The notes under the pieces were generated by a model. That model was not told the origin of the DNA, ran no database searches, and worked only from the letters and a program-made list of their open reading frames with translations. A DNA stretch of 64,000 nt from Synechococcus sp. UW140 (lineage in GTDB: Bacteria; Cyanobacteriota; Cyanobacteriia; PCC-6307; Cyanobiaceae), in the NCBI GenBank assembly GCA_945877115.1, contig CAMCQR010000001.1, positions 1 through 64,000 of the forward strand. The letters run 5' to 3'. The position numbers and the translations under genes are program-made. How positions within the stretch are numbered: the stretch's first letter is position 1; each line of letters opens with the position of its first letter. This document shows, in pieces, positions 40,947 through 52,811 of this stretch.

Positions 40947-41594
40947 ATGTCCGTAGGCATTCTCGGGAAGAAGTTGGGTATGTCCCAGTTCTTCGACGAC
41001 GAAGGCAGATCCATCCCGGTCACCGTGATCGAGGCGGGTCCCTGCCGCATCACCCAGATCAAGAACGACGCCACCGACGGATACTCCGCCGTTCAGGTCG
41101 GTTTTGGCGAAATCCGCGACAAGCTTGTCAACAAGCCTGCCAAGGGACATTTGGTCCGTTCTGGTAACGATCCGCTGCGCCATCTGCGGGAGTACCGAGT
41201 GGCCAGCGTTGAAGGTCTTGAATTGGGTGGGGCGATCACCGTGTCCGCCTTCGAGCCCGGCCAGAAGATTGATGTCAGTGGTGACACCATGGGTCGCGGC
41301 TTTTCCGGTTTTCAGAAACGCCATGGCTTCAGCCGTGGTCCGATGACCCACGGTTCCAAGAACCACCGCGAACCTGGGTCCATCGGCGCCGGCACGACCC
41401 CTGGCCGTGTCTATCCCGGCAAGCGGATGGCCGGTCGCTACGGCGGCAAGCAGATCACCACCCGCGGACTCACCATCCTCAAAGTGGACACCGAGCACAA
41501 TTTGCTCGTGGTCAAGGGTTCCGTTCCCGGCAAGCCGGGCGCCCTGCTCAACATCCGCCCGGCCAAGCGGGTGGGCTTCAACGCCGCGTCCTGA
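40947..41594 (+). CDS. rplC: 50S ribosomal protein L3
   Basis: [33 protein letters not shown]. Confidence 0.97.
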   Translation: MSVGILGKKLGMSQFFDDEGRSIPVTVIEAGPCRITQIKNDATDGYSAVQVGFGEIRDKLVNKPAKGHLVRSGNDPLRHLREYRVASVEGLELGGAITVSAFEPGQKIDVSGDTMGRGFSGFQKRHGFSRGPMTHGSKNHREPGSIGAGTTPGRVYPGKRMAGRYGGKQITTRGLTILKVDTEHNLLVVKGSVPGKPGALLNIRPAKRVGFNAAS

Positions 41595-41605
41595 GGAGAA
41601 TCACC

Positions 41606-42241
41606 ATGGCTAACTGTGTAGTACGTGATTGGCAGGGCAAGGAAAGTGGCCAGGCCTCCCTCGACCTCAAGGTTGCACGGGAGACTTCCGCCGTTGATCT
41701 CTTGCATCGCGCCGTCGTGCGCCAGCTCGCTAACGCCCGTCAGGGCACTGCGAGCACCCTCACCCGCGCTGAGGTGGCCGGTGGTGGCCGTAAGCCCTAC
41801 AAACAGAAGGGCACCGGCCGGGCCCGCCAAGGGTCCATCCGCACCCCGCTGCGTCCCGGTGGTGGCATCGTTTTCGGTCCCAAACCCCGCTCTTACGCCC
41901 TGGCGATGAATCGCAAGGAGCGTCGCCTGGCCCTGCGTACCGCCCTGATGAGCCGCGTTGCGGACATCACCGTGGTCAAAGGCTTTGCCCAGGGGCTGGA
42001 AGTCCCCAAGACCCGCGAAATCACCGCGGCCCTGCAGCGATTCGGTATTGCTGCTGATGCCAAGGTCCTGTTGGTGATTGATGGAGCCTCTGAGGAAGTG
42101 CGCCTTTCGGTACGCAACCTTGAGAAGGTCAAGTTGATCGCAGCCGACCAGCTCAATGTCTTCGACTTGCTCAACGCCTCCAAGCTGGTGTTGAACGAAG
42201 AAGCACTTGCCAAGATCCAGGAGGTTTACGGAGATGGCTGA
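41606..42241 (+). CDS. rplD: 50S ribosomal protein L4
   Basis: [37 protein letters not shown]. Confidence 0.97.
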   Translation: MANCVVRDWQGKESGQASLDLKVARETSAVDLLHRAVVRQLANARQGTASTLTRAEVAGGGRKPYKQKGTGRARQGSIRTPLRPGGGIVFGPKPRSYALAMNRKERRLALRTALMSRVADITVVKGFAQGLEVPKTREITAALQRFGIAADAKVLLVIDGASEEVRLSVRNLEKVKLIAADQLNVFDLLNASKLVLNEEALAKIQEVYGDG

Positions 42242-42536
42242 ACGTTTCACCGGTCGGTTGGCGGATGTGATTCGTCGCCCACTGATCACCGAGAAGGCCA
42301 CCCGGGCCCTCGACCTGAATCAATACACCTTTGAGGTGGATCATCGGGCGGCCAAGCCCGACATCAAAGCTGCTGTTGAAACTCTCTTTGACGTCAAGGT
42401 CATTGGGATCAGCACCATGAATCCCCCCCGTCGTTCTCGACGTGTGGGTCGCTTCGCCGGCAAACGCGCACAAGTCAAAAAGGCTGTGGTGCGTCTAGCC
42501 GAAGGCAGCTCCATCCAGTTGTTCCCTGAGTCCTGA
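42234..42536 (+). CDS. rplW: 50S ribosomal protein L23
   Basis: [36 protein letters not shown]. Confidence 0.97.
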   Translation: MAERFTGRLADVIRRPLITEKATRALDLNQYTFEVDHRAAKPDIKAAVETLFDVKVIGISTMNPPRRSRRVGRFAGKRAQVKKAVVRLAEGSSIQLFPES

Positions 42537-42550
42537 GGGTCTGAATCGTC

Positions 42551-43414
42551 ATGGCAATCCGTAACTACAGACCCACCAGTCCCGGCACCCGCACCCTGGT
42601 GGTCACTGACTTCAGTGAAATCACTGGTCGCGGTCGCGAGCGTGGCCTTGTTGTCGCAAAGCATCGCCGCAAGGGTCGCAATAATCGCGGCGTCATCACT
42701 TGTCGCCATCGTGGTGGTGGACATAAGCGCCTCTACCGTCTGGTGGATTTTCGCCGCGATAAGCACGGCGTTCAGGCCCGTGTCGCTGCCATTCATTACG
42801 ACCCCCATCGCAACGCTCGCCTGGCGCTGCTTTATTACAGCGATGGTGAAAAACGTTATATTTTGGCCCCTGCTCGCATTGCTGTCGGCCAAACAGTCAT
42901 CTCCGGCCCGGATAGCCCGATTGAGATCGGCAACGCCCTTCCCCTCTCCGCCATTCCACTTGGCTCCAGCGTCCATAACGTCGAGCTCTATGCCGGTCGT
43001 GGTGGACAAATGGTCCGCACGGCAGGGGCCAGTGCCCAAGTCGTGGCCAAGGAAGGGGACTATGTCGCCCTCAAGCTGCCTTCGACGGAAGTCCGTCTGA
43101 TTCGTCGGGAGTGCTACGCCACCCTGGGCGAGGTCGGTAATGCCGAACAACGCAACACCAGCCTCGGCAAGGCTGGCCGCAAGCGCTGGCTCGGTCGCCG
43201 CCCGGAAGTACGAGGCAGTGTCATGAACCCTTGCGATCACCCCCATGGTGGTGGCGAAGGTCGCGCTCCGATCGGACGTTCTGGTCCTGTGACCCCCTGG
43301 GGCAAGCCCGCCCTTGGCCTCAAGACCCGTAAGCGGAACAAGCCCAGCAACCGCTTTGTGCTCCGCAAACGTCGCCGCACCTCCAAGCGGAGCCGTGGTG
43401 GACGGGACGCTTGA
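42551..43414 (+). CDS. rplB: 50S ribosomal protein L2
   Basis: [60 protein letters not shown]. Confidence 0.98.
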   Translation: MAIRNYRPTSPGTRTLVVTDFSEITGRGRERGLVVAKHRRKGRNNRGVITCRHRGGGHKRLYRLVDFRRDKHGVQARVAAIHYDPHRNARLALLYYSDGEKRYILAPARIAVGQTVISGPDSPIEIGNALPLSAIPLGSSVHNVELYAGRGGQMVRTAGASAQVVAKEGDYVALKLPSTEVRLIRRECYATLGEVGNAEQRNTSLGKAGRKRWLGRRPEVRGSVMNPCDHPHGGGEGRAPIGRSGPVTPWGKPALGLKTRKRNKPSNRFVLRKRRRTSKRSRGGRDA

Positions 43415-43449
43415 TGAATTATTTCGCTCCGTTGTACGCCTGATCCACC

Positions 43450-43725
43450 ATGGGACGCTCACTCAAAAAAGGACCGTTTGTCGCCGACAGCCTGCTTCGC
43501 AAGCTCGAGAAGCAAAACACCGACGATGACAAATCCGTGATCAAAACCTGGTCACGGGCCTCCACCATCCTGCCGATGATGATTGGCCACACCATTGCCG
43601 TTCACAACGGCAAGGCCCACGTTCCGGTCTACGTGACCGAGCAGATGGTGGGCCACAAACTGGGCGAATTCGCCCCGACCCGCACCTTCCGCGGTCACAC
43701 CAAGGACAAGAAGGGAGGACGTTGA
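43450..43725 (+). CDS. rpsS: 30S ribosomal protein S19
   Basis: [21 protein letters not shown]. Confidence 0.97.
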   Translation: MGRSLKKGPFVADSLLRKLEKQNTDDDKSVIKTWSRASTILPMMIGHTIAVHNGKAHVPVYVTEQMVGHKLGEFAPTRTFRGHTKDKKGGR

Positions 43726-43729
43726 TCCA

Positions 43730-44080
43730 ATGGCCAACACCACAACTGCCCAAGCCCACGGCCGCTACATTCGCGGTTCCGTCTCCAAGGTTCGGCGCGT
43801 GCTCGACCAGATCAGAGGTCGTACCTATCGCGATGCCCTGATCATGCTCGAGTTCATGCCTTACCGCTCCACAGGACCGATTACCAAAGTTCTCCGTTCT
43901 GCGGTGGCGAATGCCGAGCACAACCTCGGTCTTGACCCATCCACCTTGATCATCAGCCAGGCCATTGCCGACATGGGGCCTTCCCTGAAGCGCTTCCGTC
44001 CACGCGCCCAGGGCCGCGCCTACGCCATCAAGAAACAGACCTGCCACATCAGCATTGCTGTGGCGTCTCCTTCCGCCTGA
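43730..44080 (+). CDS. rplV: 50S ribosomal protein L22
   Basis: [38 protein letters not shown]. Confidence 0.96.
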   Translation: MANTTTAQAHGRYIRGSVSKVRRVLDQIRGRTYRDALIMLEFMPYRSTGPITKVLRSAVANAEHNLGLDPSTLIISQAIADMGPSLKRFRPRAQGRAYAIKKQTCHISIAVASPSA

Positions 44081-44099
44081 CCCCCGAGGACACCGACCG

Positions 44100-44828
44100 A
44101 TGGGACACAAAATCCATCCAACCGGCCTGCGCCTGGGGATCACCCAGGAACACCGCTCCCGCTGGTACGCCCCAAGCCGCACCTATCCGACCCTTCTTCA
44201 GGAGGATGACCGGATTCGCAAGTTCATCCACAAGAAATATGCTGCTGCTGGTATCAGCGATGTGCTGATTGCCCGTAAGGCCGACCAACTTGAGGTTGAA
44301 CTCAAGACCGCCCGACCTGGTGTTCTTGTCGGACGCCAAGGCAGCGGCATCGAAGAATTACGCACTGGCATTCAGGCCACCCTCAAAGATGCGTCCCGCC
44401 AAGTGCGGATCAACGTTGTTGAGGTGGAACGGGTCGACGCCGACGCCTATTTGCTGGCCGAGTACATCGCCCAACAGCTGGAAAAGCGGGTTGCCTTCCG
44501 CCGTGTCATGCGCATGGCTGTGCAGCGTGCCCAGCGCGCTGGAGTGCTTGGTCTCAAGATCCAGGTGGGCGGACGTCTTAACGGCGCCGAAATTGCCCGG
44601 ACCGAATGGACTCGTGAGGGTCGAGTTCCCTTGCACACCCTTCGGGCCGACATCGATTACGCCACTAAGGTGGCCACCACCACCTATGGCGTTCTTGGCA
44701 TCAAGGTGTGGGTATTTAAAGGAGAGGTGCTTCCTGGTCAGCAAGAACAGCTGCCCACTGGCGGAGCCCCCAAGCGCCGAGCTAGTCGCCGGCCCCAACA
44801 ATTCGAAGATCGCTCCAACGAGGAGTGA
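44100..44828 (+). CDS. rpsC: 30S ribosomal protein S3
   Basis: [36 protein letters not shown]. Confidence 0.97.
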   Translation: MGHKIHPTGLRLGITQEHRSRWYAPSRTYPTLLQEDDRIRKFIHKKYAAAGISDVLIARKADQLEVELKTARPGVLVGRQGSGIEELRTGIQATLKDASRQVRINVVEVERVDADAYLLAEYIAQQLEKRVAFRRVMRMAVQRAQRAGVLGLKIQVGGRLNGAEIARTEWTREGRVPLHTLRADIDYATKVATTTYGVLGIKVWVFKGEVLPGQQEQLPTGGAPKRRASRRPQQFEDRSNEE

Positions 44829-44841
44829 GGGAAGCTGAACC

Positions 44842-45351
44842 ATGCTGAGTCCACGTCGCGTCAAATTCCGCAAGCAACAGCGAGGCCGCATGCGCGGCAT
44901 CGCTACCCGCGGTAACACCATCGCCTTTGGCGAATTCGCTCTTCAGGCCCAGGAATGTGGCTGGATCACTTCCCGCCAAATTGAAGCCAGCCGGCGGGCC
45001 ATGACCCGTTATGTCAAACGGGGCGGCAAGATCTGGATCCGGATCTTTCCCGATAAGCCTGTCACCATGCGCGCTGCCGAAACTCGGATGGGTTCCGGTA
45101 AGGGAAACCCAGAGTTCTGGGTGGCAGTGATTAAACCCGGTCGGATTCTCTTTGAGATGGGTGGTCCCGAAATTACCGAGGCTATCGCTAAAGAGGCCAT
45201 GCGCCTGGCGCAGTACAAGCTGCCCATTAAGACCAAGTTCCTCGCTCTTGCCGACCAGTCGGTCGAGCTGGTAGCCGAGGAAAACGTCGACGTTGCGGTC
45301 ATCCCCGTGGCTGATTTGTCGCCGTCCCATGCCCTCGCCCTGGAGTCCTGA
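44842..45351 (+). CDS. rplP: 50S ribosomal protein L16
   Basis: [36 protein letters not shown]. Confidence 0.97.
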   Translation: MLSPRRVKFRKQQRGRMRGIATRGNTIAFGEFALQAQECGWITSRQIEASRRAMTRYVKRGGKIWIRIFPDKPVTMRAAETRMGSGKGNPEFWVAVIKPGRILFEMGGPEITEAIAKEAMRLAQYKLPIKTKFLALADQSVELVAEENVDVAVIPVADLSPSHALALES

Positions 45352-45353
45352 CC

Positions 45354-45563
45354 ATGGCCCGCCCCACGATCGTCGAGGTGCGCAACCTCACCGATACCCA
45401 GATCATCGAAGGCATTGACGGCGTTCGTCGTCAACTCTTCGACCTCCGTTTCCAGCGGGCCACCCGCCGCCTGGAACATCCGCACCGCTTCAAGGAGGCC
45501 CGCATCAAGCTGGCTCACCTGCTAACGGTGCAGCAGGAGCGCCAGCGCTCCACCGCCTCCTGA
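45354..45563 (+). CDS. rpmC: 50S ribosomal protein L29
   Basis: [39 protein letters not shown]; position between rplP and rpsQ. Confidence 0.94.
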   Translation: MARPTIVEVRNLTDTQIIEGIDGVRRQLFDLRFQRATRRLEHPHRFKEARIKLAHLLTVQQERQRSTAS

Positions 45564-45577
45564 ACCTCTCCATTCCC

Positions 45578-45826
45578 ATGGCACTCAAGGAAAGGATCGG
45601 CACCGTCGTCAGCGACAAGATGGACAAAACGGTGGTGGTTGCGGTGGAAAACCGCTTTCCCCACCCCATCTACCTGAAGACTGTTAGCCGCACCACCCGC
45701 TACAAGGCCCACGACGAAGCCAACAATTGCCGCGTCGGCGATCGGGTCCGCATCACTGAAACCAGGCCCCTCAGTCGCACCAAGCGCTGGATGGTGGCTG
45801 AGGTGATTTCCCCCACCGCTTCTTGA
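45578..45826 (+). CDS. rpsQ: 30S ribosomal protein S17
   Basis: [36 protein letters not shown]. Confidence 0.96.
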   Translation: MALKERIGTVVSDKMDKTVVVAVENRFPHPIYLKTVSRTTRYKAHDEANNCRVGDRVRITETRPLSRTKRWMVAEVISPTAS

Positions 45827-45839
45827 GGAGGACCTTCGC

Positions 45840-46205
45840 ATGATTCAACAGGAAACCTACCTCAACGTTGCTGATAACAGCGGCGCCAAACGGATTCAAT
45901 GCATCCGCGTGCTCGGTACCAACCGTCGTTACGCCCACGTAGGTGACATTATTGTCGCCGCTGTGAAAGATGCCATGCCCAACATGGGTGTGAAGAAGTC
46001 CGATGTAGTCAAGGCTGTGGTTGTTCGTACCCGAGCCACCCTGCGTCGTGACACCGGCAACTCGATTCGGTTTGACGACAACGCGGCAGTCATCCTCGCT
46101 AACGACAACAATCCCAAGGGCACTCGAGTTTTTGGACCCGTGGCCCGCGAACTGCGTGAGCGCAATTTTACCAAAATTGTTTCGCTTGCTCCGGAGGTGA
46201 TCTGA
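45840..46205 (+). CDS. rplN: 50S ribosomal protein L14
   Basis: [26 protein letters not shown]. Confidence 0.97.
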   Translation: MIQQETYLNVADNSGAKRIQCIRVLGTNRRYAHVGDIIVAAVKDAMPNMGVKKSDVVKAVVVRTRATLRRDTGNSIRFDDNAAVILANDNNPKGTRVFGPVARELRERNFTKIVSLAPEVI

Positions 46206-46206
46206 G

Positions 46207-46563
46207 ATGGCTGCCACAACTCCTAGGGCTAAACCAACAGTGCGCATCAAGATGCGCATCAAAAAAGGGGATACCGTCCAGGTGATCACCGGTAAGGACA
46301 AGGGAAAGACCGGTGAGGTTCTGCGGACCCTTCCCTACGAAAATCGCGTGATTGTGCAAGGTGTCAACCTGCGCACCCGCCACGTTAAGCCAACCCAGGA
46401 AGGTGAGTCTGGGCGCATTCTCACCGAGGAAGCGTCCCTGCATGCTTCCAATGTGATGCTTTATTCCTCAACAAATAACGTGGCTAGCCGCGTTGGAATT
46501 GTTGTGGAGAAGGACGGCACCAAAAAACGCCGTCTTAAGAAGACAGGTGAACTTCTAGATTGA
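46207..46563 (+). CDS. rplX: 50S ribosomal protein L24
   Basis: [38 protein letters not shown]. Confidence 0.97.
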   Translation: MAATTPRAKPTVRIKMRIKKGDTVQVITGKDKGKTGEVLRTLPYENRVIVQGVNLRTRHVKPTQEGESGRILTEEASLHASNVMLYSSTNNVASRVGIVVEKDGTKKRRLKKTGELLD

Positions 46564-46663
46564 ATCCGGCTATTGACCCTCCGGTTTCTTCCTCGAACCA
46601 GCCCTTCTTTCCTTTTGCCTGTCCGCCTTCTGACCACGTCCAGAAGCGCAACCCCATCCCCCT

Positions 46664-47203
46664 ATGTCACTGAAACAGCGCTACCGGGAGACGATCCAGC
46701 CCAAGTTGCTGAAGGATCTCGATCTCTCCAATGTTCACGAGGTCCCCAAGGTTCTCAAGGTCACCGTCAACCGGGGTCTGGGTGAAGCTGCCCAGAATGC
46801 AAAGTCTTTGGAAGCCTCCATTACTGAACTGGCCACCATCACAGGTCAGAAGGTCGTGGTGACCCGAGCCAAAAAGGCCATCGCCGGTTTCAAGATTCGC
46901 CAGGGTATGCCCATCGGTGTCACTGTTACCCTTAGGGGAGAACGGATGTACGCCTTCCTGGAGCGTCTGATACATCTAGCCTTGCCTCGCATTCGTGACT
47001 TTCGGGGTGTAAGTCCAAAGAGTTTTGATGGCCGGGGTAACTACACCCTGGGCATCCGCGAACAGATCATCTTCCCTGAGATTTCATTTGACCAGATCGA
47101 CGCCATCCGGGGCATGGACGTAACGATCGTGACCAGCGCCCGTAACGACGATGAGGGCCGGGCCCTCCTCCGCGAAATGGGGATGCCGTTCCGCAGCAAC
47201 TGA
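46664..47203 (+). CDS. rplE: 50S ribosomal protein L5
   Basis: [42 protein letters not shown]. Confidence 0.97.
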   Translation: MSLKQRYRETIQPKLLKDLDLSNVHEVPKVLKVTVNRGLGEAAQNAKSLEASITELATITGQKVVVTRAKKAIAGFKIRQGMPIGVTVTLRGERMYAFLERLIHLALPRIRDFRGVSPKSFDGRGNYTLGIREQIIFPEISFDQIDAIRGMDVTIVTSARNDDEGRALLREMGMPFRSN

Positions 47204-47223
47204 GCCCTCTTCCGGACACGACC

Positions 47224-47625
47224 ATGGCAAACCACGACCCGATTTCTGACATGCTCACCCGCATCCGCAATGCGAGTGAGAAGCGCCACGAGAACACTCG
47301 CGTACCTTCTTCCCGACTCTGCCGCAGCATCGCCCAGGTGCTCCAGCATGAAGGCTTCATTGCCAACATCTCCGAGGAAGGCGAAGGTGTGCGCAAAGAA
47401 TTAGTGCTTGAACTCAAGTACAGCGGAAAACATCGCCAGCCCACCATCCGCCGCATGCAGCGGGTGAGTAAGCCCGGTCTGCGCATTTACAAAAGCACTC
47501 GCCAGTTGCCCAAGGTCCTTGGCGGCCTTGGGGTTGCGATCATCTCCACATCGAGGGGGGTGATGAGTGACCGCGATGCCCGTAAGCAGGGTGTCGGCGG
47601 CGAAGTGCTTTGCTACGTCTTTTGA
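47224..47625 (+). CDS. rpsH: 30S ribosomal protein S8
   Basis: [31 protein letters not shown]. Confidence 0.97.
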   Translation: MANHDPISDMLTRIRNASEKRHENTRVPSSRLCRSIAQVLQHEGFIANISEEGEGVRKELVLELKYSGKHRQPTIRRMQRVSKPGLRIYKSTRQLPKVLGGLGVAIISTSRGVMSDRDARKQGVGGEVLCYVF

Positions 47626-47643
47626 TCTAGGGAGAACAGTTCC

Positions 47644-48183
47644 ATGTCTCGTATCGGCAAAGCCCCCATTCCCATTCCCGACAAGGTTTCCGTTGGTATT
47701 GACGGTTTGGCCGTCACTGTCAAGGGCCCCAAGGGCGAATTGCGGCGCACCCTTCCTGATGGCGTAACCGTCGTTCAGGAGGGCTCCACGGTTCAGGTTA
47801 ATCCTGTCAATACCAGCCGCCGCTCCCGTGAGCGACATGGCCTCAGTCGTACCCTTGTCGCCAACATGGTGGAAGGTGTGAGCCAGGGGTACATCCGCAA
47901 ACTGGAAATTGTTGGCGTGGGCTATCGCGCCCAGGTTCAGGGACGAAAGTTGGTTGTTAGTGCTGGCTACAGCCACCCTGTCGAGATGTTGCCCCCTGAG
48001 GGCATCACCTTCGCCGTCGAGAACAACACTACTGTCCTGGTTTCCGGGGCGGATAAGGAACTTGTCGGTAACGAGGCGGCTAAGGTTCGCGCCATTCGTC
48101 CGCCGGAGCCCTATAAGGGCAAGGGCATCAAATACGAAGGTGAGCGAATCCTTCGCAAGGCGGGTAAGACCGGCAAGAAATGA
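47644..48183 (+). CDS. rplF: 50S ribosomal protein L6
   Basis: [38 protein letters not shown]. Confidence 0.97.
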   Translation: MSRIGKAPIPIPDKVSVGIDGLAVTVKGPKGELRRTLPDGVTVVQEGSTVQVNPVNTSRRSRERHGLSRTLVANMVEGVSQGYIRKLEIVGVGYRAQVQGRKLVVSAGYSHPVEMLPPEGITFAVENNTTVLVSGADKELVGNEAAKVRAIRPPEPYKGKGIKYEGERILRKAGKTGKK

Positions 48184-48215
48184 GCTCGGCTCCAGCTTTC
48201 ATAACCTGAATCCCC

Positions 48216-48581
48216 ATGTCCACTCTCTCCCGCAAACTTCAGACCCAGAAGCGCCATCGCCGTCTGCGTCGCCATCTGTCCGGCACCTCCGATCGTCCCC
48301 GGCTTGCCGTGTTTCGGTCCAACAATCACATCTACGCCCAAGTCATCGACGACGACGCCCAGAGCACCCTTTGCTCGGCTTCAAGCCTCGATAAGGATCT
48401 GCGTACGTCCCTCGCCGTCGGGGCCACTTGTGAAGCCTCCGTGGCTGTGGGCCAGCTTGTAGCCAAGCGTGCCCTTTCCAAGGGCATCCAGCAGGTGGTC
48501 TTCGATCGCGGCGGCAACCTGTACCACGGCAGGGTCAAGGCCCTCGCCGATGCCGCCCGGGAAGCGGGCCTTCAGTTCTGA
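48216..48581 (+). CDS. rplR: 50S ribosomal protein L18
   Basis: [34 protein letters not shown]. Confidence 0.97.
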   Translation: MSTLSRKLQTQKRHRRLRRHLSGTSDRPRLAVFRSNNHIYAQVIDDDAQSTLCSASSLDKDLRTSLAVGATCEASVAVGQLVAKRALSKGIQQVVFDRGGNLYHGRVKALADAAREAGLQF

Positions 48582-48595
48582 CTCCTCCGCTCACC

Positions 48596-49249
48596 ATGAC
48601 CGAAACCAACGAACAAGTTCAGTCCGGCGACATCCCTGCCGCCGCGGATGTGCCTAGCGCCGAGGGCCAGGAACGTCGAGGCCAAGGCCGCGGTGACGGC
48701 AAAGCCGGTGGCGGTGATCGTCGCGGCCAACGCCGAGGCGGTGACCGCCGCGGTGGCCAGGAGCGTGATTCCGAATGGCAGGAGCGGGTCGTTCAAATTC
48801 GACGTGTGTCCAAAACCGTCAAGGGCGGCAAGAAGATGAGCTTCCGGGCCATCGTCGTCGTTGGCAATGAACGTGGCCAGGTGGGTGTTGGGGTCGGTAA
48901 GGCTGGTGATGTGATCGGTGCCGTCCGTAAGGGTGTTGCCGATGGCAAAAAACACCTTGTCAAGGTGCCCCTCACGCGCACTAGCTCAGTACCAACCGAA
49001 AGCCGTGGGCGTGATGGCGCAGCGAGCGTCCTTATTCGTCCCGCCGCTCCGGGTACTGGCGTTATTGCTGGTGGTTCAATTCGCACGGTTCTTGAACTGG
49101 CGGGTATCAAGAACGTTCTAGCCAAGCGCCTTGGATCCAAGACCCCCCTGAACAATGCCCGTGCTGCCATGGAAGCCCTAGGGGCCCTGCGTACCCACAA
49201 GGAGACTGCCAAAGAACGTGGTATTTCTCTAGAACAGATCTACTCCTGA
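48596..49249 (+). CDS. rpsE: 30S ribosomal protein S5
   Basis: [47 protein letters not shown]. Confidence 0.97.
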   Translation: MTETNEQVQSGDIPAAADVPSAEGQERRGQGRGDGKAGGGDRRGQRRGGDRRGGQERDSEWQERVVQIRRVSKTVKGGKKMSFRAIVVVGNERGQVGVGVGKAGDVIGAVRKGVADGKKHLVKVPLTRTSSVPTESRGRDGAASVLIRPAAPGTGVIAGGSIRTVLELAGIKNVLAKRLGSKTPLNNARAAMEALGALRTHKETAKERGISLEQIYS

Positions 49250-49270
49250 GCCCATTGCTGGAGCATCACG

Positions 49271-49729
49271 ATGACATCCTCTTTCTCCCTCAACACTCTC
49301 AAGCCCCAACCAGGTTCCCGCCGCCGCAAACTGCGTAAAGGTCGGGGCATCGCTGCCGGCCAAGGTGCCAGTTGTGGTTTCGGCATGCGGGGCCAAAAGT
49401 CCCGTTCTGGTCGTCCTGTTCGCCCCGGTTTTGAGGGTGGCCAGATGCCCCTTTATCGTCGAATCCCCAAGCTCAAGCATTTTGAGCTTGTGAATCCGGT
49501 TTATTACACTGTGATTAACGTCGGTCGACTGGCTGATCTATCTGCAGGATCCACAGTCACGATGGATTCCCTTGTCAAAGACGGTCTAGTAACAAGTCCG
49601 AAGTATCCGCTCAAGGTGCTTGGTAGCGGCGATCTGTCGGTCAAGCTCAACGTGCAGGCCGCAGCCTTCACTGTTGGAGCTCGGGCCAAGATTGAGGCTG
49701 CTGGTGGTTCCTGTGAAGTTACCGACTGA
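49271..49729 (+). CDS. rplO: 50S ribosomal protein L15
   Basis: [40 protein letters not shown]. Confidence 0.97.
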   Translation: MTSSFSLNTLKPQPGSRRRKLRKGRGIAAGQGASCGFGMRGQKSRSGRPVRPGFEGGQMPLYRRIPKLKHFELVNPVYYTVINVGRLADLSAGSTVTMDSLVKDGLVTSPKYPLKVLGSGDLSVKLNVQAAAFTVGARAKIEAAGGSCEVTD

Positions 49730-49792
49730 TAACTGTTTGTCGAATGGCTTATCTGTTATCCGTCTGATCTGCTCTCCCATCCCTTCACCGCC

Positions 49793-51112
49793 ATGGTTCT
49801 CAGTCGGGGTCGCAATCCAGGCGCCACTGAAATTCTCACCCAGCTCATTCAGGCCAAAGGTCTGCGGGACAGAGTTCTGCTGACTCTTGGTCTTTTGCTA
49901 CTGGTTCGTTTGGGGGTCTACATCCCTGTTCCTGGGATTGATCGGGTCGCCTTTCAACAATTTTTGGCGCGTGGTGGCCAACTGATTGGTTTTCTTGACA
50001 TCTTTACAGGGGGCGGCATCTCAACCATCGGTATTTTTGGTTTGGGCATTCTTCCATTTATTAATGCCTCGATCATTATCCAATTGCTGACCGCCGCTCT
50101 GCCTAGTCTGGAAGACCTTCAGAAGAATGAGGGTGAAGCAGGCCGCCGAAGGATCGCCCAAATCACTCGATTCGTTGCCCTTGGCTGGGGCATGATTCAG
50201 AGTCTTGTATTTGCTCTCATTCTCCGCCAGTACGCTCTTCCGGGCTTGCCAGATTGGTTGTTTGTCCTTCAAACCACTTTGGCTCTGGTTACGGGTTCCA
50301 TGGTTGTGATGTGGATTAGCGAAGTGATTACAGAGCGTGGGATTGGCCAGGGAGCATCACTTGTTATTTTTCTTAATATAGTTGCTACTCTCCCTAGGGC
50401 TCTCGGCTCGACAATACAGTTGGCTCAGAGTGGAGATCGAAGCACTGTCACAGGGATTTTGATCCTCTTGCTTATCTTTTTGTTTACAATTGTCGGAATC
50501 ATCCTTGTTCAGGAAGGTAGCCGAAGGCTTCCGATTATTAGTGCTAAACGTCAAGTTGGTGGCGTGGGTGTACTGGCAGCACGACAAAGCTATTTACCCT
50601 TAAAACTCAATGCAGGTGGAGTAATGCCGATTATCTTTGCATCTGCCATGTTATTTCTACCTCTTACGATAGCCAATTTTACTTCAAACCCTTTGCTCAT
50701 CCGCTTTGCCGGTTATTTGAATCCTAACAGCAGTCTTCCATGGATTTATGCAGTAGTATATTTTGGTCTAATCCTTGGTTTTTCGTACTTTTACGCCTCT
50801 CTTACGGTAAACCCTCTTGATATTGCCACTAATTTGAAGCGCACTGGTGTTGCTATACCAGGTGTTAGACCTGGATCAGCAACAGCGACTTATCTTAGTG
50901 ATGTTGGTAATCGTTTAACTTTGTTAGGCGGATTATTTCTTGGCGCGGTTGCAATTATTCCATCTGCTGTTGAAGGTGCCATTCAGGTCCGAACCTTTCA
51001 AGGGATCGGAGCGACCTCACTGTTGATTTTAGTTGGTGTCGCTATTGATACCGCAAAGCAGGTTCAGACCTACGTCATCTCCCAAAGATACGAAGGAATT
51101 GTACGAGGCTGA
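49793..51112 (+). CDS. secY: preprotein translocase subunit SecY
   Basis: LRDRVLLTLGLLLLVRLGVYIPVPGID, IGIFGLGILPFINASIIIQLLT, multi-TM. Confidence 0.97.
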   Translation: MVLSRGRNPGATEILTQLIQAKGLRDRVLLTLGLLLLVRLGVYIPVPGIDRVAFQQFLARGGQLIGFLDIFTGGGISTIGIFGLGILPFINASIIIQLLTAALPSLEDLQKNEGEAGRRRIAQITRFVALGWGMIQSLVFALILRQYALPGLPDWLFVLQTTLALVTGSMVVMWISEVITERGIGQGASLVIFLNIVATLPRALGSTIQLAQSGDRSTVTGILILLLIFLFTIVGIILVQEGSRRLPIISAKRQVGGVGVLAARQSYLPLKLNAGGVMPIIFASAMLFLPLTIANFTSNPLLIRFAGYLNPNSSLPWIYAVVYFGLILGFSYFYASLTVNPLDIATNLKRTGVAIPGVRPGSATATYLSDVGNRLTLLGGLFLGAVAIIPSAVEGAIQVRTFQGIGATSLLILVGVAIDTAKQVQTYVISQRYEGIVRG

Positions 51113-51158
51113 ATTAGCTTTTATTTTTCTGTTTGGCCTCAAGGTTGTAATTCCAACA

Positions 51159-51710
51159 ATGAAACAACGTCTCCTTTTCCTCGGTCCTCCTGGGGCTGGT
51201 AAGGGTACCCAGGCTCAGCTCCTGGCTTCTGAGAATCGGTTAATGCACCTCTCAACGGGCGATCTGCTCCGTGCTGAAGTTCTTGCTGGTACCGAACTCG
51301 GCCAGCAAGCCGAAGCGGTAATGGCCCGGGGCGAGCTTGTCAGTGATGCCCTTGTGCTTGCCATCGTTCGCCACCGCCTTGAAACCCATTCCCAAGGTTG
51401 GTTGTTGGATGGATTCCCCCGTAATCTTGGCCAAGCCACGGCCCTAGATTCCCTGCTGTTTCAGCTCAACCAATCCATTGAATTGGTGCTCCTGATGGCA
51501 CTCCCTGATGAGATTCTCGTCCAGCGCATGCTGTCGCGCGGCCGTGCTGATGACACCGAAGCTGTTATTCGTCACCGTCTTGAGGTTTACCGTCAACAGA
51601 CGGCTCCCTTGATCGAGCATTACCAACAGCTCGGACTGCTGCTGTCCGTGGATGCAGCCGGAACGGTCGACGAGGTTTCTGACAGCATCAGACGATCTGT
51701 CGGCAGCTGA
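51159..51710 (+). CDS. adk: adenylate kinase
   Basis: MKQRLLFLGPPGAGKGTQAQLLASENRLMHLSTGDLLRAEV. Confidence 0.96.
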   Translation: MKQRLLFLGPPGAGKGTQAQLLASENRLMHLSTGDLLRAEVLAGTELGQQAEAVMARGELVSDALVLAIVRHRLETHSQGWLLDGFPRNLGQATALDSLLFQLNQSIELVLLMALPDEILVQRMLSRGRADDTEAVIRHRLEVYRQQTAPLIEHYQQLGLLLSVDAAGTVDEVSDSIRRSVGS

Positions 51711-51752
51711 TGTGTTAGTATTTTTGTTTGTGAAATCGGAGTCTCGCCGGCC

Positions 51753-51866
51753 ATGAAGGTGCGTGCCTCAGTCAAGCGGATGTGCGACAAATGTCGAGTC
51801 ATCCGTCGTCATGGTCGGGTAATGGTCATCTGCACCAACCCCAAGCACAAGCAGCGACAAGGCTGA
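51753..51866 (+). CDS. rpmJ: 50S ribosomal protein L36
   Basis: Manual translation [37 protein letters not shown]; too short for the ORF track. Confidence 0.97.
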   Translation: MKVRASVKRMCDKCRVIRRHGRVMVICTNPKHKQRQG

Positions 51867-51940
51867 TCTGCTCCTGATACTCCAGTCATCCCTTCGGGTG
51901 TGACCTCACATTCCCACAAATCCTTCGAATTCTTTCGCCA

Positions 51941-52306
51941 GTGGCACGGATAGCCGGTGTTGACATCCCCCGCGACAAGCGGATCGAGATTTCTCTGACC
52001 TATGTCTATGGCATAGGCCTCACTCGGGCGAAGAAGATTCTTGCCAAGGCCGGTGTCAGCCCCGATATCCGGGTCAAGGACCTCAGCGATGCAGATGTTC
52101 AGAAACTCCGCGGAGCTGCTGAAACATTCACTTTGGAAGGGGACCTTCGTCGGGAGGAGGGCATGGCCCTCAAGCGACTCCAAGACATCGGCTGTTTGCG
52201 TGGCCGTCGTCACCGCATGGGTCTGCCTGTCCGAGGACAACGGACTCGTACCAATGCACGCACCCGCCGTGGTGCTCGCAAGACCGTCGCCGGCAAGAAG
52301 AAGTAG
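51941..52306 (+). CDS. rpsM: 30S ribosomal protein S13 (GTG start)
   Basis: [34 protein letters not shown]. Confidence 0.97.
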   Translation: MARIAGVDIPRDKRIEISLTYVYGIGLTRAKKILAKAGVSPDIRVKDLSDADVQKLRGAAETFTLEGDLRREEGMALKRLQDIGCLRGRRHRMGLPVRGQRTRTNARTRRGARKTVAGKKK

Positions 52307-52384
52307 GTCACTAAGACCCAGCATCAGTCGCCCTTCCCCCCAACCTTTCTCCCGACCCCATTCCTGCCCTGCAGGCCAAAAGCC

Positions 52385-52777
52385 ATGGCGAAGCCAGCCA
52401 AAAAAACAGGCCCTAAAAAGGCTAAGCGCAACGTTCCCAATGGAGTTGCTCACATTCAAAGCACTTTTAATAACACCATCGTGTCGATTACCGACACGGC
52501 GGGCGAGGTGATCAGTTGGTCTTCAGCCGGAGCCAGTGGCTTCAAAGGAGCTCGTAAAGGGACCCCGTTCGCGGCCCAAACTGCCGCTGAGGCTGCCGGT
52601 CGCCGCGCCCTTGAGCAAGGGATGCGCCAAATTGAGGTGTTGGTTCGTGGGCCTGGTTCAGGGCGTGAAACCGCGATCCGAGCCCTTCAGGTTGCCGGCC
52701 TTGAAATCACCTTGATTCGGGATGTCACCCCCTTGCCACACAACGGCTGCCGTCGTCCCAAGCGACGTCGCGTCTGA
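52385..52777 (+). CDS. rpsK: 30S ribosomal protein S11
   Basis: [51 protein letters not shown]. Confidence 0.97.
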   Translation: MAKPAKKTGPKKAKRNVPNGVAHIQSTFNNTIVSITDTAGEVISWSSAGASGFKGARKGTPFAAQTAAEAAGRRALEQGMRQIEVLVRGPGSGRETAIRALQVAGLEITLIRDVTPLPHNGCRRPKRRRV

Positions 52778-52811
52778 CGCTTGATTCTGTTTTACCCCTG
52801 CCATTCATACC

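Noticed and set aside
42341-43462. 373-aa minus ORF across rplW/rplB
   Set aside because: Antisense shadow of GC-rich ribosomal genes; Ala/Thr-rich with no motifs.
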